From IMG/VR virus record IMGVR_UViG_3300025133_000208, positions 1-45,326 of that record: a DNA stretch of 45,326 nucleotides; one strand, 5' to 3'. The notes under the pieces are model-generated. The model did no database searches. It saw only the letters and a list, made by a program, of their open reading frames with translations, and was not told the origin of the DNA. Positions 32,450-40,411 of the stretch are shown in pieces. Made by a program: the position numbers and the translations under genes. Source of the stretch: a virus. Position 1 is the stretch's first letter. Every line of letters starts with the position of its first letter.

Positions 32450-34603
32450 ATGGCAAACCAATATTTAATATCCGTATTGAGTGGCGATTTTGCAATGTCA
32501 GCATCAATGGTGAATCAAGGCACGTTGACGATTGTTGATCCTTATATACCCCAGCGATATGCACTACAACACCAAGATGGTTCTGGGAAAGCGATTACAA
32601 AAGGCTGGTTGCAGCTGAATGGTGTGGATATAAATGATCCACTAGCAACATTCCCATATTTTCCACATGAACTTACAAGCCAAGTGTCAGGCTCATATAC
32701 ATTTAACATCGTACAGGTATTAAGCAGTACTGATATTGTAGTAGAAGAACCGGAATATTCATGGGCTACTTTGTTCTTATATCCTAATGTTTACCAGAAT
32801 TTACGTACTATATACGGTCCACCGACCGGTGAATACACATTAATGGATAGTCCGACTTCAGACGGATTTAGTGCAATTACTAATTTTACTGCATCCTATG
32901 TACAGCCATCCGCAGTAATACCGACAGAGAGGTCACAAAGCTTTGCACGTATTATATTAAATAATCTCGAACCGGCAACTGGTGATGTATTTGCAATCCG
33001 TTCTGCTTACAAGCCTGGCGGTGCATATGGTGATTACCGAGATCTTGGTATTACTAATTTAGAACAAGTAGAACAGTTAATAACAGGTTCTCAAACCACG
33101 GCAATTAATCCGATTATCGGAGCAACAGATCCATCAACGGGATTCTTTATCAATACCCCGGATATAACTAATAGCTGGGAATTAAGTGCTCATGGGGCCG
33201 GTATAGGTACTCCTTCGATAATTTATGATCCAACTACATTAATAGGAGCTGCCAAAATCTCCGCTGACACATCGACACCAACGGTATTTTCAGATACAAA
33301 TGCAATTATTTTTAAATTAAAAGATGATGCTGCAATTGATAACGGTGGCCATCAGCCGACATTATCTCAAGGCACTGAATATATTTTGAAATTTAATCAT
33401 TATGTATCGTCATCAGCATTTCCAGGTACTATAGCAGACCATAGAGCAGATATATATGTTAGCGGCGCATTGATAACTACGGATATACAAAATGATTTAA
33501 ATGCCCAATATATGGGAAGTGATTTCCAGCCGATTAACGGATTATTTGGTACACGTGTTGGTACATTATCTAATTTAACAGAAGGTTATAATGTAACTAC
33601 TGATCAATTGTATTTTGATAGGGACTTTGTCTTTAGAGCTGATGAGTCGAAGCCTATATCATTATATTTTGTAATACGTGGTGGAGAATGGCAATTCTCG
33701 GATATATCGTTAAAAACAAACAAGCAAACAGGATTCAATCCTAATTTTACTCGGATTGATTTACGAGTACCATCCGAACATCTTAATATACCACTTTCAT
33801 TTAAATTTGAATATTTAGATTATCAATATCGAGCAGCTAATTATGTTACGTATGTGACAAATGTTACAATGTCAGGTAACAATACATATATACAAGGCGG
33901 AAATAATTTATTAACTGGTTCCATGTATCTTAGTAATGAATTAGGTAGCGGCATGCAAATGTCCGGTGAAAATTCAGGATTTATACGGTCAGTAGGATAT
34001 AATGGATTCACATCCGCCTCTGCCGGCTCTGGTTCTGGATTCTTAATGTTCTCCGGATCGGTATTACCAAGCGTAACTGATGATTATTCAGATGGAGGAG
34101 TAGGATTAGAGCTAGTACAAGATTCCGGAAGTTATTTCAGATTCCGTACGGCTGGTCCGAATGCAGGATTGGAAGTAGTTACCGATAAATTCTTTTTAGG
34201 AAACACAAATAATCAGTTTATATCAGGATCGGGTGGCCAATTAGAAATATCATCCTCGAATTTTCATTTAACTGCGGATGGTAATGTAACAGCATCGAAT
34301 GCACTCTTTAATGGAGTTGCATTGGCTAATATAATTAGAGATAAGACCGTTACGGTTGATAGTGGTAATTCAAGTTTATATACATCTTCTGCGGCAGGCA
34401 ACACAACATTATATTTTGATGGATCGCAGGGAGGTGAGCAGATACGGAGTATGCTAATTGATACTGATATAACAGATCCTATTAATAATATGGTGGCACC
34501 AGCCATTGGTACAGCTAAGATAGAATTAATAATAGAAATTGGATCAGGTAGAACGGTACAAATTACCGATTCGGCATTTAGCGGGCCGGTAGGACCTAAA
34601 TAA
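32450..34603 (+). CDS. Tail fibre/adhesin protein (717 aa)
   Basis: 717 aa, Ser/Gly/Thr-rich, beta-structured. The region about residues 590-620 (SGSGGQLEISSSNFHLTADG, NVTASNALF) is a pattern typical of tail fibres in many long-tailed phages, where it precedes the receptor-binding tip. The product ends in a short Gly-Pro sequence (GPVGPK). Tightly spaced between two other fibre-type genes. No chaperone-type intramolecular domain recognised. Confidence 0.7.
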   Translation: MANQYLISVLSGDFAMSASMVNQGTLTIVDPYIPQRYALQHQDGSGKAITKGWLQLNGVDINDPLATFPYFPHELTSQVSGSYTFNIVQVLSSTDIVVEEPEYSWATLFLYPNVYQNLRTIYGPPTGEYTLMDSPTSDGFSAITNFTASYVQPSAVIPTERSQSFARIILNNLEPATGDVFAIRSAYKPGGAYGDYRDLGITNLEQVEQLITGSQTTAINPIIGATDPSTGFFINTPDITNSWELSAHGAGIGTPSIIYDPTTLIGAAKISADTSTPTVFSDTNAIIFKLKDDAAIDNGGHQPTLSQGTEYILKFNHYVSSSAFPGTIADHRADIYVSGALITTDIQNDLNAQYMGSDFQPINGLFGTRVGTLSNLTEGYNVTTDQLYFDRDFVFRADESKPISLYFVIRGGEWQFSDISLKTNKQTGFNPNFTRIDLRVPSEHLNIPLSFKFEYLDYQYRAANYVTYVTNVTMSGNNTYIQGGNNLLTGSMYLSNELGSGMQMSGENSGFIRSVGYNGFTSASAGSGSGFLMFSGSVLPSVTDDYSDGGVGLELVQDSGSYFRFRTAGPNAGLEVVTDKFFLGNTNNQFISGSGGQLEISSSNFHLTADGNVTASNALFNGVALANIIRDKTVTVDSGNSSLYTSSAAGNTTLYFDGSQGGEQIRSMLIDTDITDPINNMVAPAIGTAKIELIIEIGSGRTVQITDSAFSGPVGPK

Positions 34604-34611
34604 GGAATATT

Positions 34612-35220
34612 ATGGCAGATATAACATTATCACAGGAAGCAGTTTATAAATTTACCAGTACAGGCTCGTCAGAGTTTCAATTTACGGGAGGACAGAACGT
34701 ACCATTTCAGTATGATTTTTTGCATAGTATTATGATTACTAGTAGTCAAAGTCCTCTAATATCATTAAAAAATGATGATCCAACGTCGCCATCATTTATT
34801 AAAATGACATCCGTAGAAAACTCGGGCAATGAATATGAAATTCAAGAAGCAGCTGGCGGATATCTAACATTCCATAATCAAGACACAGCTCGATATCATT
34901 TCGCTATTAGTGGTTCTGGGGTTGGCAATACTCGACAAACATTATTCAATTCTTATATAGCATTAGATGTACAAGGTACAGATCCTGCAATTCGTAATAG
35001 TTTCGCTCATATATACGCAAAAAATGATGGTGGTGATGCTCATGTATATGTACAAGATGAAACTGGTGTTGTAACTAGAATATCACCGCACAATGAAGAA
35101 GGTGATTGGGAATATTTTTCAAGAAATAAACTAACAGGTAAAACCATACGTATCAATATGGAACATTTCATAAAACGCATGGAAGAGATTACCGGAGAGG
35201 TATTTATAAAATATGAATAA
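34612..35220 (+). CDS. Tail fibre C-terminal/tip-type protein (202 aa)
   Basis: 202 aa. The last 80 residues (HIYAKNDGGDAHVYVQDETG, VVTRISPHNEEGDWEYFSRN) followed by a helical end (INMEHFIKRMEEITGE) form a module commonly found at the end of long fibre proteins. Here it is a separate gene, so it may assemble onto the 717-aa fibre. Overlaps the start of the multi-enzyme gene by 8 nt. Confidence 0.68.
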   Translation: MADITLSQEAVYKFTSTGSSEFQFTGGQNVPFQYDFLHSIMITSSQSPLISLKNDDPTSPSFIKMTSVENSGNEYEIQEAAGGYLTFHNQDTARYHFAISGSGVGNTRQTLFNSYIALDVQGTDPAIRNSFAHIYAKNDGGDAHVYVQDETGVVTRISPHNEEGDWEYFSRNKLTGKTIRINMEHFIKRMEEITGEVFIKYE

Positions 35221-38200
35221 GATGGATTTAGGTACTTGGTTAGCAGAACGTGTTATCACTGAAGATAATGGTATTGATAAAGTAATTGCAATTTATCCAG
35301 GCAGGTTCCAGCCTTTCGGTATACATCATAAAAAAACATATGATGAGTTAGCAAAACAATTTGGTAAAGAAAATACTTTTATTGCAACAGCTGATAACAT
35401 GGATAGCAAGGGTAAGCTAAAAGATAAATCACCATTTACATTTGCACAGAAAAAACAATTAATGACTGCGATGGGGGTACCAGCTGATAAAATAATAGAA
35501 ACTAATCCATATCGGCCAGTTGAAATAACTAATAAATTCGATGCAGATACGACGGCCGTTATTTTCGCGGTTGGTGAAAAAGATATGCGTGATAGTCCTA
35601 GATTTGCGAATCTCGACGGAGTTCTTAAGAAGACCGGAGCTCCTGCCTACTATAAAACCTATAAGCCAAACGAAGAATTGGCAGGACTTGCTAAGCATGG
35701 TTATGTTACAGTAGCACCCCATGTTGAAATTGATATTCCTGGGTATGATGGTGAGATGAGTGGTACTGCATTGCGACAAGTGCTAGCGACAGCAGATGAA
35801 AAAAGCTTCGAAGATATAACCGGTATAAGTGATCCTAAGGTCTACGGGATGGTCCAGAAGGTACTTGCATCAGATGCACCTCAAGCCGAACAAATAGAAC
35901 GTTTTATAGAGTCATATGATATCAAATCAATATTAAATGAAGCATCATCTACAGCACCAGGCGATCATGATGTAGATGATGGTCCGAGATATTTTTATGG
36001 TAATAATAAATCATACGAAGCTAGTACAGCAAAAATTGCAAAAAGGTTAGGATATACCGTTATAAATTATCTTAACGGAAACAAAGAACTACCAAAATAT
36101 GATACTAAATTTCCAGGCGGACCTGTACCGGCGGTATCATTCTTTCCGGTAGGTATTGACGGTGCAGTAGATTCAGGAACAAATTATTTCAAAGAATTAA
36201 AAGGTAAGCCTGCATATAATAAATGGAAATCATATATTAATAATGTAGCCCAGCAAGTAGGATATAAATTTTTAAATTTCTTAGGTGCTGAAGATTCTGT
36301 AGAATCAAGTGCCAAAGAACCGACAAAAGCATTAAAGGTAACACCTAAAGTCATAAATAAAGATCCGATAGCATTAGATGAGTCTGTAACTAATAAAGAA
36401 TGGTGGAATGCCCAATTTCAGATAATCTTGCAAGAACAACCTATAACACAAGATGTATTATCCAGTTTTGATATACAAGATTCACTAAATACGACCATAT
36501 GGAATGATGATAATACATTAAAACCGGCCGTACATAAAAAATTATTAAAAATAGCGACAAATTTTTTTAAAGAACTCAAGTTACCAAATTCTGTTAAATT
36601 AGAAGATATAACATTAACCGGTAGTATTGCAAATTATAATTGGTCAAAGTTTTCTGATATTGATTTGCATTTAAGATTAAATTTTTCTGATATATCAGAT
36701 GATATTGATTTCGTAAAAAATTATTTCTTAGCTAAGAAAAATATCTGGAACCAAAAGCATGATATTACATTATATGGATATCCTGTAGAAGTTTATGTTG
36801 AAAACATAGGAGAGCCACATACAGCATCTGGGTTATATTCAATATTAAATAATGACTGGATTAATATACCAAATAAAAGCGAACTAGAAATAGATAAAGT
36901 ATCAATACGTACTAAAGCTAAATCATATATTGATATGGCAAATGAATTAGATAAGTTATATGAAGAAGGTGAATACCAAGAAGTAATTGATATAGTTGAT
37001 ACTATTAAGTTAAAATTAAGAAATATGAGATCCGCTGGATTAGAGGATGGCGGAGAATATAGTGTTGAAAATTTAGCATTTAAAGTGTTGCGACGCAATG
37101 GGTTTATTGAAAGAATCAATGATCTATCAACTAAAGCATATGATACCAATTTAGGTGCCAATGGAGAATTTCAATTAACAGAATCTATATTATTAACAGA
37201 AGGTGGAGCGGCAGGTCATATGGCACATCCATTTGATGATAATGATTTAACTTTTGAAGATCTTAAAGAATTAGTAAGAAGGTCGTTAGCTGGTGAATTA
37301 GATTTAGAAGATTCTGTATCAGAAAAAACAGATGGCCAGAATTTACAAGTAACCTTTAAGGATGGCCAAGTAGGTGCTGCTAGAAATAAATCAACAATTA
37401 TCAATCCAATGAGTATTGATGCTGTTGAAGAAAAATTCAAAGGTCGCGGCGATATTGAAAAGGCATTTGTATATGCAATGCAAGATTTGGAAAATGCTAT
37501 ATTAGCTATACCAGAAGCTCAGAGAGAAAAAATATTTGATAATGGTCGTAGGTTTGTTAATTTGGAAATTATATATCCTGCCACTCAAAATGTTATATCA
37601 TATGGACCGGCTGCATATTTGCAATTTCATGGTATAGATGAATTTGATGAAACTGGTAAAAAAGTTAAATCATATCCAGACCAAGGCGATAAGCTACAAA
37701 AGATAATTGCTAAAGTAAATGCAGATACACAGGAGCATTTTAAGATTATACCACCAAACGTAATTCAAATGCAAAAGGATATTGAATTTGATGAAAAGGT
37801 ACCTTATTATATTAGCAAGATAAATAAGATTCAAAAAGAGTTTGGGCTACCGGATAAAGCAGAAGTATCTGAATATCACGAAGAATGGTGGACTAAATTT
37901 ATAAACGAGAATATCCCAGAAGCTAATCCAGAAGTAAAGGAAGGATTAACGAGAAGATGGGCATTAGGTGATAAATCATTTAGATTAAATAAAAAGACAA
38001 TACCAGATATAGCTGTATTAGCAAAGGCTATAGACATAGATAAAACGCAATCAGTAGCATTAGGTAAAAAGAATATCAAACAGTTTGAAGAAATCTTTTT
38101 AGAATTAGGCGCTGATGTAATGCGTAATATTACTAATTATCTAGCAGTTAATCCTGATGATTCTGTTAAGAGCCTACGTAAAGATGTTACGCAGGCGATA

Positions 38201-38401
38201 AAGGCAGTTAAAGATTCAAATGATTTAGAAGCATTAAATAAACTACAAATACAATTACAGAGAATAGAACGATTGGGTGGATTTGAAAAAATAGTACCAT
38301 CAGAAGGCATAGTATTTATATATAAAGGAAAAACCTATAAGTATACAGGCGCATTTGCCCCAGTAAATCAATTATTAGGCCTATTTCGTTATTCTCGGTA
38401 A
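35213..38401 (+). CDS. Multi-enzyme nucleotidyl-transfer polyprotein
   Basis: 1062 aa. Residues 22-225: NMNAT/cytidylyltransferase-like, with GRFQPFGIHH (30-39) as the HxGH-type motif and MSGTALR (182-188) as the late SxT motif. Residues 244-390: unknown domain (SFFPVGIDGAVDSGTNYFKE). Residues 409-650: Pol-beta-like nucleotidyltransferase with G470-S471 and D482/D484 (FSDIDLHL). Residues 664-1062: RNA/DNA-ligase-like with K705-x-D707-G708, E785, EGIV (1031-1034) and K1040/K1043. Linkers contain L/I-x-E sites (ITE17, LNE243, LDE390, LQE408, LTE657, LTE663) resembling T4 prohead-protease cleavage sites. Substrates unknown; the G36 in place of H/T in the first motif is unusual. Confidence 0.8.
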   Translation: MNKMDLGTWLAERVITEDNGIDKVIAIYPGRFQPFGIHHKKTYDELAKQFGKENTFIATADNMDSKGKLKDKSPFTFAQKKQLMTAMGVPADKIIETNPYRPVEITNKFDADTTAVIFAVGEKDMRDSPRFANLDGVLKKTGAPAYYKTYKPNEELAGLAKHGYVTVAPHVEIDIPGYDGEMSGTALRQVLATADEKSFEDITGISDPKVYGMVQKVLASDAPQAEQIERFIESYDIKSILNEASSTAPGDHDVDDGPRYFYGNNKSYEASTAKIAKRLGYTVINYLNGNKELPKYDTKFPGGPVPAVSFFPVGIDGAVDSGTNYFKELKGKPAYNKWKSYINNVAQQVGYKFLNFLGAEDSVESSAKEPTKALKVTPKVINKDPIALDESVTNKEWWNAQFQIILQEQPITQDVLSSFDIQDSLNTTIWNDDNTLKPAVHKKLLKIATNFFKELKLPNSVKLEDITLTGSIANYNWSKFSDIDLHLRLNFSDISDDIDFVKNYFLAKKNIWNQKHDITLYGYPVEVYVENIGEPHTASGLYSILNNDWINIPNKSELEIDKVSIRTKAKSYIDMANELDKLYEEGEYQEVIDIVDTIKLKLRNMRSAGLEDGGEYSVENLAFKVLRRNGFIERINDLSTKAYDTNLGANGEFQLTESILLTEGGAAGHMAHPFDDNDLTFEDLKELVRRSLAGELDLEDSVSEKTDGQNLQVTFKDGQVGAARNKSTIINPMSIDAVEEKFKGRGDIEKAFVYAMQDLENAILAIPEAQREKIFDNGRRFVNLEIIYPATQNVISYGPAAYLQFHGIDEFDETGKKVKSYPDQGDKLQKIIAKVNADTQEHFKIIPPNVIQMQKDIEFDEKVPYYISKINKIQKEFGLPDKAEVSEYHEEWWTKFINENIPEANPEVKEGLTRRWALGDKSFRLNKKTIPDIAVLAKAIDIDKTQSVALGKKNIKQFEEIFLELGADVMRNITNYLAVNPDDSVKSLRKDVTQAIKAVKDSNDLEALNKLQIQLQRIERLGGFEKIVPSEGIVFIYKGKTYKYTGAFAPVNQLLGLFRYSR

Positions 38402-38409
38402 TATTTATA
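38401..38409 (+). promoter_or_regulatory. Late-promoter-like box ATATTTATA
   Basis: ATATTTATA beginning 25 nt before the ATG at 38426, overlapping the last base of the preceding stop codon. Followed by ACAAAGGA. Confidence 0.55.
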
Positions 38410-38425
38410 ACAAAGGACTTACTAT

Positions 38426-39073
38426 ATGACACGTACAGAACACAAATTACGAGAAGCCATTAGAGCTCAAATTCGTAAATATCTTAAAGAGGCAGATGAG
38501 CCTGATTATATCAAAAAGGCGAAAGGTGCAACAAAAACAGCATTAAAGAAATTTGATGCCAATGCCGAATTCGGAAAACTAACACCACCACAGAAAGTGG
38601 AATTCATTGTTGCGATGATTAAGAAGGTTGGTTTAGATACATCTACCAAGCAGAAATTACAAAAAGTTTTGCCTAGCTTGGTAGAAACCGCTAAGCGATA
38701 CAAATCTAAATTACGTGAAGAAAAAGAAGAAATTCCTGCATTGCCAACAGATGCAGACGGTCGTGTAGATGTTAATCAATTATTTAGCATTTTAGGTAAG
38801 TCTGTGCTAGGTAAACGATTTGCAAGATTAGGTTCTAAACCAGATGCCGCAAGAGCAGAAGCAATTGTTAAGTTTGCAAAAATGATCGGAGTACCGACAA
38901 GTAAGATTAGTGATATTGTTTCCGGATTGCTTGCTCAGCAAGGTGAAGAAGAGCCAATGGAAGAACCTATTGAAGAGCCAATGGATGATATGCCAATGGA
39001 CGACGCTCCAATAGATGATATGCCAGAAGAGCCGGTAGAAGAGCCTGAGGAAGAAGAACTCCCAGAAGAATAA
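38426..39073 (+). CDS. Acidic scaffold/core-like protein (215 aa)
   Basis: 215 aa. An N-terminal charged amphipathic helix (TEHKLREAIRAQIRKYLKEA) ends in a possible protease site LKE22. The body is helical and basic. The last 45 residues consist of E/P/D/M-rich near-repeats (EEPMEEPIEEPMDDMPMDD). Such acidic tails and N-terminal targeting helices are typical of prohead core proteins in T4-like phages, removed or cleaved during maturation. Direct assignment to a T4 gene is not possible. Confidence 0.6.
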   Translation: MTRTEHKLREAIRAQIRKYLKEADEPDYIKKAKGATKTALKKFDANAEFGKLTPPQKVEFIVAMIKKVGLDTSTKQKLQKVLPSLVETAKRYKSKLREEKEEIPALPTDADGRVDVNQLFSILGKSVLGKRFARLGSKPDAARAEAIVKFAKMIGVPTSKISDIVSGLLAQQGEEEPMEEPIEEPMDDMPMDDAPIDDMPEEPVEEPEEEELPEE

Positions 39074-39088
39074 AACAAAAAACAAGTT

Positions 39089-39694
39089 ATGGCAAAAAAA
39101 AGTAATATACAAAATCTTAAGGAACTACTCGACGGTAGTCATTCCACACAAAACCGCGCATCGAGCGGATATACTAAGGCCCCTAGTAAAAAACGGGAGG
39201 TAGGCGATGTATGGTACGAAACAAATACAGCAGGTGCTACATACCGGTGGGAACAGAAAGATGGATTCCGAGTTAAGACCGCAAAAAATAGTATAATAGA
39301 TACAGTACGTAAAGCACTAACAATACCGGCTACTTGTCCGGAGTGTGATGGTGATATGCGAAATCATGAAAAGAAGTTACATGAAAAAATGTATCGAATA
39401 CATAAAACATGTTTTAGCTGTGTATTAGTTAAAGAGCGTAAAATTAAATTGCAGGGCAACGAAGCTTGGGAAGAGTATTCTAAAAAATTCATGAAAGCTA
39501 ATGCCGAATCATGGCTTAACGATGTTGATAAAGAATTTGAAATTTTACGTGAAGCATTACAAGGTAAAAAAGAATTTGTTAATAGTGACGGATCAGTCGA
39601 AACATGGGACCAGGTTGATAGAGATCAATATTTAGATTTTATGGATAATGAGTTTGTAGAATTCAAGAAAAAATTGTTAGAGGATTTATCATGA
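39089..39694 (+). CDS. Zinc-binding protein upstream of the terminase (201 aa)
   Basis: 201 aa. Two cysteine pairs, CPECDGDM and TCFSCV, about 25 residues apart with intervening histidines, suggest a zinc ribbon at residues about 88-120. The C-terminal part is helical and acidic. The N-terminus is basic. Overlaps the following spanin-like gene by 4 nt. The location two genes upstream of the large terminase invites the idea of a small terminase or packaging accessory, but T4 gp16 has no such zinc motif. Confidence 0.65.
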   Translation: MAKKSNIQNLKELLDGSHSTQNRASSGYTKAPSKKREVGDVWYETNTAGATYRWEQKDGFRVKTAKNSIIDTVRKALTIPATCPECDGDMRNHEKKLHEKMYRIHKTCFSCVLVKERKIKLQGNEAWEEYSKKFMKANAESWLNDVDKEFEILREALQGKKEFVNSDGSVETWDQVDRDQYLDFMDNEFVEFKKKLLEDLS

Positions 39695-40044
39695 CATTAG
39701 TTAAGCAATATTGGCACGTTATAACAATTGCCGTATTACTATTAATATTGATAATGACAATTATAACAATGCCATCCCCTGCGGATGCTGTAAAGGAATA
39801 TAAATTACAGCAAAAAGTAGATAGTCTAAACATAGTAATACAGTCACATGAAGTGGCACGTGCTAAATATTTACAAAATATTGATAGCCTTAATCAATCT
39901 ATAACAAAATTACAATATAGTATTGATAGTACACAAATCGTTATCGATGACCTAAAAGAGGATTATAATGAGACACTTGAAAATATTAGTAATTTTAATA
40001 CTAACGACATTTCAGAGTTTTTCGCAGAGCGTTACGGTAAGTGA
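39691..40044 (+). CDS. Inner-membrane spanin-like protein (117 aa)
   Basis: 117 aa. Residues 9-29 form a transmembrane helix (HVITIAVLLLILIMTIITM), followed by a long periplasmic-type coiled coil (KLQQKVDSLNIVIQSHE...). This is the layout of an i-spanin (Rz-like), which helps fuse the inner and outer membranes at lysis. The next gene overlaps it by 77 nt in another frame, as in Rz/Rz1 pairs. Lysis function is inferred from layout only, and no holin or endolysin is in the window. Confidence 0.5.
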   Translation: MTLVKQYWHVITIAVLLLILIMTIITMPSPADAVKEYKLQQKVDSLNIVIQSHEVARAKYLQNIDSLNQSITKLQYSIDSTQIVIDDLKEDYNETLENISNFNTNDISEFFAERYGK

Positions 40045-40387
40045 TACTATTGTTTGTTTACCTAAATCATATCTTATAAGTGCTATACAAGAAATTAAAT
40101 TTGGCGATTTCTGTAAGGCCGAATTACTAGCAACTCAGAAAATTGTAACACTTAAAGATGCTCAGCTATTAGAAAAAGATAGTGTGATAATTAATTATAA
40201 AGGTGTTATACGTAGATATAAGTATGAAGTAAATGATTTAAATGATTTGATAGATGTAAAAGATGATCAAATTAAATTATATCTAGATAAAGCAAGAAAA
40301 GAGCGAAGAAAGCGTATTGCAATTATAGCTAGTGGCACTACAATAGCAGTTGGTTCAATTGCAGCAATTATTTGGTTATCACTTTAA
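39968..40387 (+). CDS. Signal-peptide and C-terminal TM protein, spanin-like partner (139 aa)
   Basis: 139 aa. The N-terminus (RHLKILVILILTTFQSFSQS) looks like an export signal without a lipobox cysteine. The middle is coiled-coil-like (KDAQLLEKDSVIINYKGVIR). The C-terminus carries a second hydrophobic helix (IAIIASGTTIAVGSIAAIIW). This two-ended membrane layout is similar to single-gene spanins, except that these use an N-terminal lipid anchor. The overlap with the preceding gene supports joint function in envelope disruption. Confidence 0.5.
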   Translation: MRHLKILVILILTTFQSFSQSVTVSDTIVCLPKSYLISAIQEIKFGDFCKAELLATQKIVTLKDAQLLEKDSVIINYKGVIRRYKYEVNDLNDLIDVKDDQIKLYLDKARKERRKRIAIIASGTTIAVGSIAAIIWLSL

Positions 40388-40402
40388 TTTTTCTTATATT
40401 AA
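40372..40402 (+). promoter_or_regulatory. Putative promoter before the terminase gene
   Basis: TTGGTT starting at 40372 in the end of the spanin-like gene, with 20 bases between TTG and TATATTAA (40395-40402). The second box belongs to the 17-base sequence shared with the primase promoter region. TTTGGTT also matches the first box of the early promoters. Confidence 0.42.
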
Positions 40403-40411
40403 AGGTAATTT

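Noticed and set aside
31818-34603. Two adjacent fibre genes as one gene broken by a stop
   Set aside because: The second has its own ATG, the two are in different frames with a clean stop between, and both products look complete; no remnant of continuity was visible.
35459-37440. Several - strand open frames opposite the polyprotein
   Set aside because: They mirror a gene with clear motifs on the + strand, and their translations show no domain.
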